Positions 48,796-59,700 are shown, counted from the first letter of the stretch. The stretch: DNA of 64,000 nucleotides from Thysanoteuthis rhombus (GCA_963457665.1 OY735237.1:3190322-3254321); one strand, 5' to 3'. Notes: generated from the letters alone by a model not told the origin. Translations and numbers: made by a program.

Positions 48796-49199
48796 AAATT
48801 TGGCTGAGCACTGACTAGTCCTGAGGAAAAGGAGTATACGCCGAACTTTATGCAATGAAGTCATAATCAGACAGGGAGAAATACAGGTGAATACGAAAAT
48901 TGAAAGAAACTTTCAGAAAACTCAATCGTCAGACTGAATATCAATAGCTAGTAAAAAAACACTGACTTGGAAGCATTGTGGGTATAACCTGTGAGTTGAG
49001 ATCAAGTCCAAAGCTCAACCAAAGGTCAGAGATCAGGAGGAGACATCCTGAAGAACAGGAAGATGGAAAAGAAATGCGACATGTATGAGAGATGTGTTTT
49101 CTCCCTCCAGAATACAGCAGACACCTAAGGGAGGCCGGAAAGTACACAACCAAAACATAGTGAAAAAAAAAAAAAACAAATAAAAAAATAAAAGACATG

Positions 49200-51189
49200 A
49201 AAATTAATCAAAACCAAATACAATAATTCTATTCATAAACATTTAAATCCCAGCTGCTTAACATGCATTTCTTTTGATAAGAAAACCATATTCACTACAA
49301 ACAGACATCAACATGTACTGTATTCTCTGGGAAAGAAAATGTACAAAAACATTCTTAATATATTGCTTTTCTGTAAATTTCAGTCCAACTTCCAACAGTT
49401 TTATTAATATCCATATCTTTTCAGTACAATGTCAGAAATTAAAAACATTATGATAGAAATTGTTAACTAAAATCTGTAAAAAAAACATTCATAGACATAG
49501 ACTGTGATTTTAGTGAGAGCCAATTCACAGAAATAACATTTCAAAGATATCACCCTGCACAGGATTTTAGTTTACTTCATAATAACACTAAAAGATTTCA
49601 TAGAATAAAAAGTGGAAGTTTTCCAGCTTTAAAACTGCGCAATATCTAAAAATACTTATACACACCCATTGTATTGGGTTGGTGCAAAAATAATGGTGTT
49701 CATTGTTATTGTAAACTTTGATGCTTATTTTGGACAGAATTGTTATTTAACTATGTTCATAGAATTGAGCAATTTAAAGTATGGATTTCATTATTCATTT
49801 AGCTGACCGTTTTCTTCTCACAATTCATTCTGGTTTATTTGAGGCTGTCAAATCAAACGATGGAAAAAGAGCAAATTTGTGCAACAAATTCAAAATGAGA
49901 CATGAAGCAACAGAAACTGCTTGCAATATCTATCAAGTATCAGCTCAAGGGACTGTCAACAAATGTACTGTTCAACATTGTTTCTAGAGATTTCAAAATG
50001 GAGATAGACCCACACAAAATGATCAAAAGGTTGCAAAGGTGGTAAATTTCAACCATTCAAGAGTTTGACATTTGTACCAAATTGAAAGAGAAAAAAGCTT
50101 GATGTATTGCATGAATGACAAGCCAAAAAACTCGCAGAAATTGAACGAACTATGAAACTATCTTGCTTACTCCTCTCCGACCAACCACCACTTTTTCAAG
50201 CATTTTGACCATTTCCAGCCAGGGAAACAAATTGGCAGAAATGTGCAGATTCTGAAGGTTTTTATTTTGATTATTAACTGTTTTGAAGTTGGTGGAAACC
50301 ACTATTATTTTTGTAACAACCTAATATAAATGACATTTATGAAAAGAGAGCCTCACAAGTGTATTTCCAAAGGTAAACACACTAAAAAATACAATAGAGT
50401 AAAATATCAGCAAAAAATTTTATTCAATACATATAGATTACAGCATCATGAGTTTCCCATGAATATATACAATGACTTCTGTAAAAGATAATAGCCACGA
50501 AGATCATGAGAGCTTTTATAGTTTCTTGGTTGTATTTGCAAGTCTTTCCAAATCAGATATCATTTTTTTACATTATGACTTCTATCTAGTATGTGTGTGC
50601 ATAAGGGTAGGTCAATTTTGAACTTTGGCCTTAGACAAGTCTAGATAGTTGAGATTTGACATAATAAGAAATTGACTGTCCTATCCAAGTGGTGGGATGT
50701 TATTTCAGTGTTACCCGAAACAAAAATTGGGCAAAAGTATTTGTGTTACAATGTAACTTAGCATATATATCTCAAAATAATTGTCTCAGTTTCTATATAT
50801 TTTTCTCTTGACTATCTGATAAGGATATCATCTTATGTATGTTTAGTTTTCTAACCATTTCTTTATTCTCATATTGTGAATCATCTTTTTCCATTCCTCT
50901 TCCCATTCATTTATTCCCATTCATTTATTCAGTAGATAAGGCCATCCTTTGCTTCTAGGATCATCTTATGGTTTAAATATCTCAATTTGAATCTGTCCTT
51001 TATTCATCATAATTTCAAAAATAAAATAGGAACCTTTGCTGGATTCATTGTTTGAATAGCACATTTTAAATCTTGTGAAAATGAACATGCAAAAGTTTGG
51101 CATTAGTTCTTTTTCTCAAACTCCAACTATCTAGACTTGTATAAAGATGACATACAAAAAAATCAAAAATAGATTAAGAAAAATGAATC
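49200..51189 (-). other. 3' flank/UTR of ZNF-4
   Basis: Reading leftward, the parts about 49630-49220 match the 3' flanks of ZNF-1 and ZNF-3 ('ttttagtgtta', 'gtgcagggtgatatc', 'gaaatttacagaaaagcaat', 'atgtttttgtacatttt'). A candidate AATAAA (reverse complement at 49400-49405) lies in a matching position. A mariner copy interrupts the flank at 49674-50324. There is no coding region. Confidence 0.6.
49674..50324 (+). mobile_element. Internally deleted mariner element, 651 bp
   Basis: Terminal inverted repeats are TTGGGTTGGTGCAAAAATAA on the left and, inverted, TTAGGTTGTTACAAAAATAA on the right. TA flanks both ends. Across frames the left part reads like the mariner transposase start ('cgaaacag..gaaactgcttgc', N-C-x-Q-Y-L). 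The right part reads N-W-Q-K-C-A-D-S-E-G-F-Y-F-D, the usual mariner C-terminal motif. Full-length mariners are about 1.3 kb, so half the interior is missing. The TIRs look like the cecropia/Hsmar1-type group. It sits in the ZNF-4 3' flank, antisense to that gene. Confidence 0.85.
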
Positions 51190-51369
51190 AATCTACCCTC
51201 GTGTGCATATGCATGAAAGGGAAGAGCACACATCATGAGAATATGGTTTAATTCAAATGTGTGTTCTTCCATGCTGTGTGAAAGTCGCCTTTTAACCTGT
51301 GATTGTATATGCTACAATAAATGTGACTTTTCTGAAAAGAGCCAATTACTTGACAAAGTACAGCTTCTC
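51190..51369 (-). pseudogene. Decayed fingers downstream of the ZNF-4 stop
   Basis: Past the stop the frame continues E-K-L-Y-F-V-K, then F-R-K-V-T-F-I, then G-x-K-A-T-F-T-Q-H-G-R-T-H. These are two clear finger remnants at the 84-bp period. Then homology fades. Confidence 0.75.
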
Positions 51370-52476
51370 TCAAGTGTGTACACACGTATGCCTCACCAAA
51401 TAGGACTTCCGTGAAAAAGAAGACCCACACACATCACAAGAATATGGTTTCTCCCCAGTGTGTGTTCGTGTATGTTTAATCAAATGTGACTTCTCTGAAA
51501 AGGAAGAGCCACACACTTCACAAGAATATGGCTTCTCTCCAGTATGTGTTCGCATATGTCCTGACAAATGTGATTTTCGCGAAAAAGATGAGTGGCACAC
51601 TTCACACGAATGTGGCTTCTCCCCAGTGTGTGTTCGCATATGCCTTACCATGTGTGACTTCACTGAAAATGAAGAGCCACACACTTCACAAGAATATGGC
51701 TTCTCTCCAGTGTGTGTTCGCATATGTACCACAAAATCTGACTTCCGTGAAAAGGAAGAGCCACACATTTCACACAAATATGGTTTCTCTCCAGTGTGTG
51801 TTCGCACATGCTCCAACAAATGTGTCTTTTGTGAAAAAGAAGAGCCACACATTTCACAAGAATATGGCTTCTCTCCAGTGTGTGTTCGAATATGTTTGAT
51901 CAAGGCTGAATTTACTAAAAAGGAAGACGCACACACTTCACAAGAATATGGTTTCTCTCCAGTGTGTGTTCGCAAATGTTTGTTCAATGTTGACTTCTGT
52001 GAAAAGCAAGAGCCACACACTTCACAGGAATAGGGCTTCTCTCCAGTGTGTATTCGCATATGTTTGATCAAATCAGAATTCCCAGAAAAAGCAGACCCAC
52101 ACACTTCACAGGCATACGGTTTCTCTCCAGTGTGTATTCGCATATGACGAATCAAGTCTGAATTACCTGAAAAAGAAGACCAACATACTTCACAAGAGTA
52201 TGGTTTCTCTCCAGTGTGTGTTCGCATATGTTTATTCAGGCTTGACTTTTGTGAAAAAGATGAGGCACACACTTCACAAGAATATGGCTTTTCTCCAGTG
52301 TGTGTTCGCATATGCACAATGAAATAAGACTTCCGTGAAAAGGAAGAGCCACACACTTCACAAGGATATGGCTTCTCCCCAGGATGAGTTTTCAAGTTCT
52401 TTTTGAAATTTGAACTATTAGAAAATTTACACCCGCATGTTCCAGAACAACAATTTTTTTCTGAACATTTTTCCAT
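51370..52476 (-). CDS. ZNF-4: C2H2 zinc-finger protein, 12 fingers
   Basis: The protein has 368 residues and is the best preserved of the cluster. A Cys-rich leader (C4, C9, C10, C14, C16; then N-S-S-N-F-K-K-N-L) is followed by twelve CCHH fingers from C39 to H367 at an unbroken 28-residue pitch, with TGEKP linkers. All zinc ligands are present. Helix positions -1, 2, 3 and 6 read RSYV, QSSK, GSDR, GSDK, QSTK, VSAK, QTHE, RSDV, VSHR, RSHG, ESHK and RSYR. The ATG has A at -3 and G at +4, and TAA lies in frame at -6 to -4, as in ZNF-1. The stop is the linker Gly codon read as TGA, the same position in the linker as in ZNF-1. A nuclear DNA-binding role is inferred. No repression or activation domain is visible. 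Confidence 0.9.
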   Translation of the reverse strand: MEKCSEKNCCSGTCGCKFSNSSNFKKNLKTHPGEKPYPCEVCGSSFSRKSYFIVHMRTHTGEKPYSCEVCASSFSQKSSLNKHMRTHTGEKPYSCEVCWSSFSGNSDLIRHMRIHTGEKPYACEVCGSAFSGNSDLIKHMRIHTGEKPYSCEVCGSCFSQKSTLNKHLRTHTGEKPYSCEVCASSFLVNSALIKHIRTHTGEKPYSCEMCGSSFSQKTHLLEHVRTHTGEKPYLCEMCGSSFSRKSDFVVHMRTHTGEKPYSCEVCGSSFSVKSHMVRHMRTHTGEKPHSCEVCHSSFSRKSHLSGHMRTHTGEKPYSCEVCGSSFSEKSHLIKHTRTHTGEKPYSCDVCGSSFSRKSYLVRHTCVHT

Positions 52477-52786
52477 ATTTTACTTCTGTGCAGCCACGAA
52501 AAAAAAAAACAAACTAAAATATTCAAATTCAACAGATTGTTCAAATTCATGAAATATTTCACGAGAAGGAAAATCCATTCAGACCAGTTGAAGATAGCAT
52601 GTTTTGTTCAAAACTTGACTTCAGTAAAGTCATATTCCTCACAAGAATATGGGTTGCCTCCAGTGTTTTTTTTTAACAAATGCTGCCCTTGACTTCATGA
52701 AAAGGAAGATCTACAGTTTATGAGAATTCAATTTTTTTTTTCAAATTCATCTATCAGACAATACAATTTCAACCTAGCAGGAACAT
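52477..52786 (-). other. 5' part of ZNF-4 exon 2, decayed
   Basis: It starts after the acceptor TTCTATTTACAG (reverse complement at 52787-52798) as GATGTTCCTGCTAGG. It matches the ZNF-3 exon start block by block ('gatcttcc.tttt', 'gtcaag.gcagcatttgtt', 'ccatattcttgtga', 'gaaatatttcatgaa'). It is too decayed to code and is likely 5' UTR. Confidence 0.6.
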
Positions 52787-53040
52787 CTGTAAATAGAATA
52801 AAAATTTAACTTCAAATATGATAATTTGATAAATTAATTATATTATATCATGAACTCACTTTATATTTTGATAGACTCTGTAATATCAAATTTTTATACA
52901 GTAATTCCCATTATTATGAAACAGACCCTCAAAAGACTGAAAAATGAAGGTTTGGCAGGAGAAAAATTAAAAGTTCAATGTTATAGACTTAGTCTTTAGT
53001 TTTCAATAATGAGTGCATGAATTAAAAATGGTCAATATTG

Positions 53041-53470
53041 GTCTCTTCAGTTTTCAAAGTGGTCTGGCTCGCTATATATTCATATATGATGCGCACAGGC
53101 TGTACTCATGCACTTTGGGGGCTTAAAATTCAAACATTTACTCCTTACGTCTAGAGAAAAAAAAAGTTTCTTATTCTTTGGAAATTCCTGCATAAATAAG
53201 TCAATTTAAAATGCTAAATTGATCCTTCAGTTTGCGCCCGGCAGCATTCACACTTCTTTTTTGAAAATTCAGACTCTTTAATAATCATTACCCAACAAAA
53301 TTGAAAGAGAAAAAGTCATTAATCAGCTGCATCATTTGCACAGTTTGTAAGAGCAGGACAGTTCAACTGAATTTTTAAATTTTTAAAAGTCGTAATCATT
53401 TTATTGATTTTTCATTTTTTCCATCAGAAACTTTCAGCAGATGCCAAACAGACTTGATAACAAAGCCACA
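53041..53470 (+). repeat. Dispersed repeat family R3, copy 1
   Basis: It shares 'ttcagttttcaa.gtgg', 'tggct.gctatatat', 'gggctgaaaattt.aacattt', 'ctccttac..ctagagaaaa', 'aaattgatcc' and 'caacaaaa..gaagaa' with copies at 59276-59700 and 60010-60440, in the same order and orientation. Confidence 0.65.
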
Positions 53471-54779
53471 TTTCATCAATAAAATGCCTTAGACTAGAAA
53501 CGTTAATTTTGTGATTATCTGTTACTGAAAAAAATGATTGCAGGAAATTTTCCTCTAAAAATTATTTGCCTAAACAGTATAAACTGAGACATGTGTTTGA
53601 AAACTTATGTTTACACTTAAAAAAACTGGTGTAACATAATAGTTAACTTAGCATATTTAGTCCAAATCACAGGCCTTGAATTTAAAAAAAAAAAAAAAGG
53701 ACTAAATACCTACCCAAAAAAGGAATTTATAAAATAGAAAGAAAGCTACATGGAAATCAATGGGAATTAATCTGCCCGTTACGTATTTAGTCTAGTGAGG
53801 AAAAAAAAAAAAAAATGTGTCATCACATAAAAAAACTGTCCCTCATAAATTTGGAATTGAAAAATATTCTATGATAAAAGTACCAAAAATGTTGTGAAAA
53901 TCAATGGATATCCGATTTTTCATAAAACTTTAGGAATTTATTTTTTTTGCTGTTGAAATTCAGAAAATTTCCAAATGCAAATCAGAACATGTTTTGATCA
54001 CACTGCTACAGCTTTTTGCATAATATTTCATCAAAATATCTGTTTCTATAAGCAGAACACAAATAATTTTTATCTCAGATTTTTTCCCAATCTTTCGTCT
54101 TACTACCGCAACAAACATTCCAAAAAATTAAATTTTCTTCAATTTTTTTGTAAAGTGTCTATTTCAGGTAAATTTTTTAGCAAAGTTTATAGGTCTACCT
54201 TTTCAAAAGTGAAACCAAATAAAACTGTACATAAGACTCAAAGTTTGGAAAGATTAAACAACAATTTTGATACAAGTTTACTCGCATAATTAAGTTAATT
54301 TGGAGTAAATTCAAAAGTAGAACGCTTAAGAATTGATTTTTATGATTTATTGTAACGACTAAATATCTTGTGTCGTTTCAATTTTGGCTTTAATTACAAC
54401 AAAATAGCATTAAAAAGGAAACAATATTTTTGGTATTTGAAATTGGTTTTAGATTGTTTTAAAATGCTTTTACATTTCTAGCAACAAATTACTTTGAATC
54501 CATGGTGATGAATATGTCATCAGGAGAATGAAAGTGCTTTTGAAAAAATTATTTAATGTTTGATTGGCAGGAATTTGGAGAAATAATGCTGACATTTTAC
54601 TTGAAATATAGTGAAAATTACATTTGTCGACAGGATTTGTCTGTTTACCTGTTAACACAGTTCAAAAGGTCAAGTAGTAGTTCAACTTCCCCTGCTTATG
54701 GCCAAAACAAATTGATATCACAGGAAATTGTTCATAAACAGCAACAACAGAAATGTAGGCTTTTCAGTTTCTACTTGTA

Positions 54780-55115
54780 AGAAAGAAAAAAAAATCTTTG
54801 CATATTCACAGAAGATTTCTGAGCAGATTGATGTTGTTTTTACTTTTTTTGATTGAAATTAGTATCGATTCCACCATAAATGAAAGATATGTGATCAGAA
54901 AAAATGAAGTTCTAAAATGTTAGATTACCATATGAATTACTGCATTCACTCATTTATTTGCACATTTACAATTTGGGGATGGCAAAATGTTTGCTTATTG
55001 TTTATTGTGTATGATTTATAGGTTTTTGGGGTGGAGAGTGAGGGGTCCAGCAAAAATTATTCATTGATTTTTGTATTCACGGATCCTTAGTGTGCTTGAC
55101 TCCTACAATAACCAA
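54780..55115 (+). repeat. Dispersed repeat family R1, copy 3
   Basis: It shares 'agaagatttctgagcagatt', 'attccaccataa', 'catttatttgcacatttaca' and 'ggtccagcaaaaat' with the copies at 6.3 and 14.5 kb. Confidence 0.6.
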
Positions 55116-55204
55116 GAGATAACCCTATATATTTTTTCATCAACAACTTGAGCCAAAATTGGAAACAAAAAACAAAATAAGGCAAATAAAAAAAAAATAA
55201 ATGG

Positions 55205-55680
55205 TAATCCTTGGTTTGCAGAGCCAAAATTTTAGTTGGCTATAAAATGGCTATTTCTGGTTTTAACATAAGACTCCATCTAAACCCCACAGACAACATT
55301 ATTAGGGAGGGGAGCAGGATTAGGCCTAGAGTTAAGTTACTTCTTCAAATGAAATCTTAAAAAAAAAAAAAGAAAAAAAAGAAGAAAGTCATCACATTGT
55401 TTCTTCTTTGACTGGAAATTGAATAAATTTCTTTTTTCTCTTGCAATGATTTTGTCTTGCTATTTAAAATTAAATCTTTCATAATGAAAAGAACTAAGCC
55501 TAAACCCTACCCTACCAACCAATATATCACCATGCAGTCCTCAACCTAATTGTGACCCCACCTAAATCATATGCTGTCTGCTTGGTTTAGATCTAATCAA
55601 ATGTTAAAACCAGAAATGGCCAATTTTATACCCAAAGTTATCCATAAATGGCCTTTTTATAGCCAACCAAAATTTATGGA
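55205..55680. mobile_element. Foldback element with ~80-bp inverted arms
   Basis: The left arm 55210-55290 has 'ttagttggctataaaatggc', 'tatttctggttttaacata' and 'tctaaacc..cagac'. The inverse of 55560-55680 repeats these in order ('ttggttggctataaaaaggc', 'atttctggttttaacattt', 'tctaaaccaagcagac'). The interior of about 280 bp has no ORF. Similar 'gggctattttatggcca' wording occurs at about 63877-63895. Confidence 0.65.
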
Positions 55681-57559
55681 TAAATCAAAATGGAACTAAT
55701 CCTATTTTTCCGTCTTCTGTAACAGAGTGGTGAAGTTGTGACCAAACTTCCGATTCCAGTTGGGATTCTAAATTAGTACAAGGAGAATCATACTTGTTTC
55801 TTTTTATGTTGTTTTCTAGGTTATTTTGATTTTAATTTTGCGTAATTTGCCCGTATAGGGCATACTAGATGAAAAATCAAAAACTTTTAGAGATTTTTCA
55901 TCGATTTTACCGCCAGAGAGCTGACAACAGAGGCGTAACAAAGCCAAGCAAGTACACAGCCAGCATGGTTCAATGTTTGGTAGCTAATTGCAATCACAGA
56001 TCTGATCGTAACTGTTGCAAATATTACAGATTTTGTAGAGAGGAGAGACAATTTCAGCACCAGTTATACAGCCTTATAACTTTGAAGAAATATTTCTAGG
56101 CTAAAATAGAAGCTTGTAGGTGTCATAGCAACAACAAAACCTGACCAAGTTAGTTGTACATTATGAGCTAATAAGAGTCTGTGTTTAGCATACGTCATGT
56201 TAAAATAGGACCTAAATTTAAAAAGGAAAAAAAAAAAAGATACAGTAATTAGAACATGAATTTTTAACTTGTATAGTTAATTAACCGATTTGAAAAAAAA
56301 AATGTTCTACACAGCCAGGTAATTTGACAGATGTCTGACATGCAAACTTTATTTAGCTACAACTTTTTTGACAAAAATCAAAACATCAGAAAAGAGTGAT
56401 CTTACTGTAATAAACTTTGTATAAATCATGAAGAATGATTATAGAGAGTTTTCGTGCGGAAGTCATTTCTGTGAACAGGCAAATTCTGATAAACCAGTGT
56501 TTTGAAACATGACATTTAGGAAGAGACAAAAAAAAAAAAGAAAAAAACAACAAAAAAAAACACTTGATGTGTCAATTTGCATTCATTGAAAAATATATTG
56601 CCCAGTCAGAACACAGATTCTGCATTCATTACAAGAGAAGATCAGATCTTCGCAATCGGTAACAAAACATTGAACCATGATGGTTGTATGCTTGTTTTGC
56701 GACACCTTTGTCTTCTATTTTCTGATGGAAAAATGGAGAGAAAAAAAAATTTTTTTCAATATCAATAAAAAAAAATATCACTGAACATCATCAAATTAAA
56801 GCTGAAATGACCCTGAAGACCCCCCCCCCCCAAAAAAAAGAGCAAATTTCTCCTAGTACTACTTAGGTAGGGATTGAATTCCAGCTGGAACCGGAAGTTT
56901 GTCAAGACATCAGACTTTTTCACTCTACTATTTTCAATTCATCATTTAGATAAAAAAAAAATACATGCATACAAGTAGATATATCCAACACAGACCAATC
57001 ATTGCATGATCCCCCACCAAAAAAATTCCAAGTGCTGGGAGGAAAATCGGGGAGGGGGGGGGCTTTCAAGCGGGTCTGGCAGCATGGTTCCCGAGAAAAT
57101 TTTGAAAATTACGTATTCAAGATTAATGATTTGCGTTTCTAGGGTATTTCACTGGATTCGAGCGGTCTAATTAAAACATTTTTTCAATATCTAAGATAAG
57201 ATTTTCAACAAGAATCTAAACCAATCAAATAAACCTAACAATTTTTGTTAAATGCGCGAGATTTTTCCTTTCGTGCATTTGAGTGTATCTCAAAATGTGT
57301 ATGTCAATGGTATTCCCGTTTCTAATATTCAATTTAATAGTAAACAATTCAACATTTTCTGCAGTTTTTCCATTCTTATATTTTTCGGCGTATTTAGATA
57401 TTTCAACCCTACTGCAGTTGATTTCGGTGATGGTTAGTTCAGCTGGCGATGTTTTTCGAAAAAATTGCCAAGCAGACACCAAGTCCATTGCCGATACGGG
57501 CTTTGAGAATTTAAAAAATAATCCATGTTCACTAATTTGTGAAACTTTATAATTCAGTA

Positions 57560-57810
57560 ATGATAAGCCCAATAATTTCCAATTGGTTCGAATTTGCTAC
57601 TAAAACCTAGGAAGGACCGAGAAGTAAAAATTTTTCATGTCCACAAATGAACAATTAAACACAATATGAAAGAAATAAAAAGAAAACTTACAGACCGAAT
57701 CATTAATCTATGAACAACAATTTTTTTTCAATTATTCAACATGGATTTTAACGATAAACAATGAAGTAACTGAATGAATGTATAAAATATGACTTAATTA
57801 CGATCGATTA
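57560..57810 (-). promoter_or_regulatory. Conserved intronic block downstream of copy D
   Basis: On the - strand it matches the blocks after copies A and B: 'cgatcgtaattaa', 'tccatgttgaataat', 'cattcggtctgtaagttttct' style, then 'gacatgaaaaa' and 'tagtagcaaatt'. The same caveat applies as for the other copies. Confidence 0.5.
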
Positions 57811-57887
57811 TGAAGCGGTCATCGAAAAGACTGACTTTGTTACTATTTGTTGAAGTTGATTAATAAAATAAAGCTTTAAATACTTAC

Positions 57888-58075
57888 AAAATGATCGAAT
57901 GCATAAACTTTGGTGGTTTGTTTATTTGAAAAAGATGGGATGGATTAGAATTTACAGCGATAATCTGTTCGATGCTTCTGGCCATCTTGTTTACATAGCG
58001 TCCATTTTGCGGAAGTTTAAAAAAGGAAGTGACGTCAACTATGATTTTAGGTCTAATCAATTTTCATAGAATTTA
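57888..58075 (-). promoter_or_regulatory. Shared promoter and exon-1 module, copy D (ZNF-4)
   Basis: On the - strand: CRE TGACGTCA (58030-58037), overlapping CACTTCCT, ACTTCCG, CAAAATGG and CAAGATGGCC (YY1-like), and TGTAAACA between them. Exon 1 runs to 57888 before GTAAGT and contains the conserved ATG 17 bases upstream of the donor. It points at ZNF-4, about 5.1 kb away. It is the most motif-complete of the four copies. Confidence 0.68.
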
Positions 58076-58567
58076 TTTAATTTAAAAAGAGAATTGGAAG
58101 AAAATCTGACATAAAAATTGCCTTATATGAAAATGGAGTTATTCGTTTTGCAATTGTTTTGTTTGGATTTGTAAACAAAAAAACGCACAGTTCTCGATAT
58201 GGTGTCAAGACAAGACCGTGGTTTTGAAACTTCGAAAAAAATCAAGTGAATATTCTAGCAGAACCTTATTTTCAACATTCAGTTTTAAAAATATAAGGAA
58301 CTACATAAAAAGCAATTTTTTTACCTTTAATACCCATCTTAAATGAACTCCGTTAATTCAACTCCATTTATTCAAATTCTAATATATGGTACTAGTCTGT
58401 GTACAATTATTATTTTTTGATAGCTGTGCAATGGATATAATATTGTTCCTATGCCACAACATTCACTATGTCAGGTTCACTGGGAAACAATTCTACTGAC
58501 CTCCAAGCATCATTTAATCAATCCCCAGGGGTTTGCAGACCCAGTTTCAAACCCACTGCCCTTGAAC

Positions 58568-58930
58568 AATACCTGTTAAAGTGCAAAGTGGGACAGAACC
58601 CCTCGTTAAAATAAAGCATGACAAAAATTTAAGTAATTGGTTCAAGTTACAAGGATAGACTAGAAAAGTTGGGCATGACTACATTGTTTGAGAGTAGGGC
58701 AACTGGAGACTTAATTGAAACTCTCAATATAATAAATGGCTTTACAAATTACAGAATTCTAATGTTTAATAAGTCAGATAATAAAGGTAATTCACTAGCT
58801 TGGTATATTACGAAAACGAAGTCATAAAAACAAGTTGATTTTTTTCTCCTAAAGAATTTTGAAATTCCAGATTAGTTTATTATCTTATGTAAAAAAAAAA
58901 TTGAACTTGTAAGAATAATTCTTAGAATAA
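58568..58930 (+). mobile_element. CR1/jockey-like LINE, 3' end of reverse transcriptase ORF
   Basis: From 58648 to 58827 the frame reads YKDRLEKLGMTTL, then E-S-R-A-T-G-D-L-I-E-T, then N-I-I-N-G-F-T-N-Y. This is the familiar R-L-x-x-L-G-L and G-D-L-I-E-T-x-K-I-x-N-G signature that ends non-LTR reverse transcriptases. The frame then stops, and degraded continuation can be followed to about 58930. Most of the element is absent, as expected for 5'-truncated LINEs. Confidence 0.75.
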
Positions 58931-59275
58931 CTTAGATCCTATGAGATAGAACATAAATTCCTAGGGCAGTGTGAAGGGTTATCAACAGAAATATTCAGAC
59001 AAATTTAGGAAAAATGAATAAATAAAATGTGTCTCATTATTATTCGTTAGTACTGGTTAGATTGGGAAAATCTTTCATCAAGTTTCAAATATTTTTATTG
59101 CTTGAATGAATGTATATCTCAATGTTGAATAAGTATTTATAATGCAAATTATTAAGGAGAGGCATTTTTTTAAATAATGATAGAAAAAAATTGTTGACTG
59201 CATAAAACACTCATGCTTTAGATAACAAAAATGGGATGTCAGTCTTACTGTATAGGTTTCATATCATAAACTGTC

Positions 59276-59700
59276 AAAATAAGTTTCGTCAGTTTTCAAG
59301 TTGGTGCAGCTGGCTGGCTATATATACATGTATGTATTACATGTATAGGCCTCAACAAAAGAACTAGAGGGCTGAAATTTTCAACATTTACTCATTATGT
59401 TTGCAGAAAATATTTTTTTTGCTTTTAGTGAGAGATTCAATTTGCAGTGTAAGTTTTTACTAAATTGATCCCCAGTTTGTGCTTGCATTCATGCTTGTTT
59501 TTCCGATATTCAGACTTTCTTAATGATCATTGCCCAACAAAAGGCAAGAGAAGTAACTAATACATTGATCATCTCTTTTTCAAATTTGTTAATTGATCAC
59601 TTTCAGCATGATTTGCTGATGAAAGATGTTGGTCATATGATGGTTTCTATTGAGTGACTAACCAGACCCGTTTTACTTTTGAATGAAACCCATGTTAATT
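59276..59700 (+). repeat. Dispersed repeat family R3, copy 2
   Basis: It contains 'gtcagttttcaagttggtgc', 'ctagagggctgaaattttca', 'actaaattgatcc', 'aaaaggcaagagaagtaact' and 'gatggtttctattgagtgac', all shared with copy 3. Confidence 0.75.

Larger units (their letters stand above)
43721..49199. other. Intergenic spacer between module C and the ZNF-4 3' flank
   Basis: No supported gene. It contains a foldback element (45557-45822), two diverged direct repeats (about 46105-46260 and 46862-47010), a short GATA/GGTA run near 46743-46767 and a compact perfect-like hairpin (48727-48795). About 44150-45450 is less AT-rich than its surroundings, but I can assign nothing to it. Confidence 0.5.
52787..57887 (-). 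other. Presumed intron 1 of ZNF-4
   Basis: It begins (on the - strand) with GTAAGTATTTAAAGC at 57887 and ends at the acceptor 52787. It contains the conserved block (57810-57560), a foldback element (55205-55680), an R1 repeat copy (54780-55115), and one copy of the R3 repeat (53041-53470). Several poly-A tracts (53682, 53800, 55360 and 56527) and a C-run (56821-56831) are present. No coding content is supported. Confidence 0.6.

Noticed and set aside
51458-52033. Long open frame (191 codons) on the + strand over ZNF-4
   Set aside because: It is the antisense of the 84-bp finger repeat. The period keeps a frame open on the other strand, and similar ones lie over ZNF-1, ZNF-2 and ZNF-3.
53975-54289. 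104-codon frame in the ZNF-4 intron
   Set aside because: This is low-complexity Phe/Asn/Lys-rich translation of AT-rich DNA on the strand opposite the host gene.
57225-57572. 115-codon frame on the - strand
   Set aside because: It lies in the ZNF-4 intron and overlaps the conserved intronic block. No domain is seen and the composition looks like chance.
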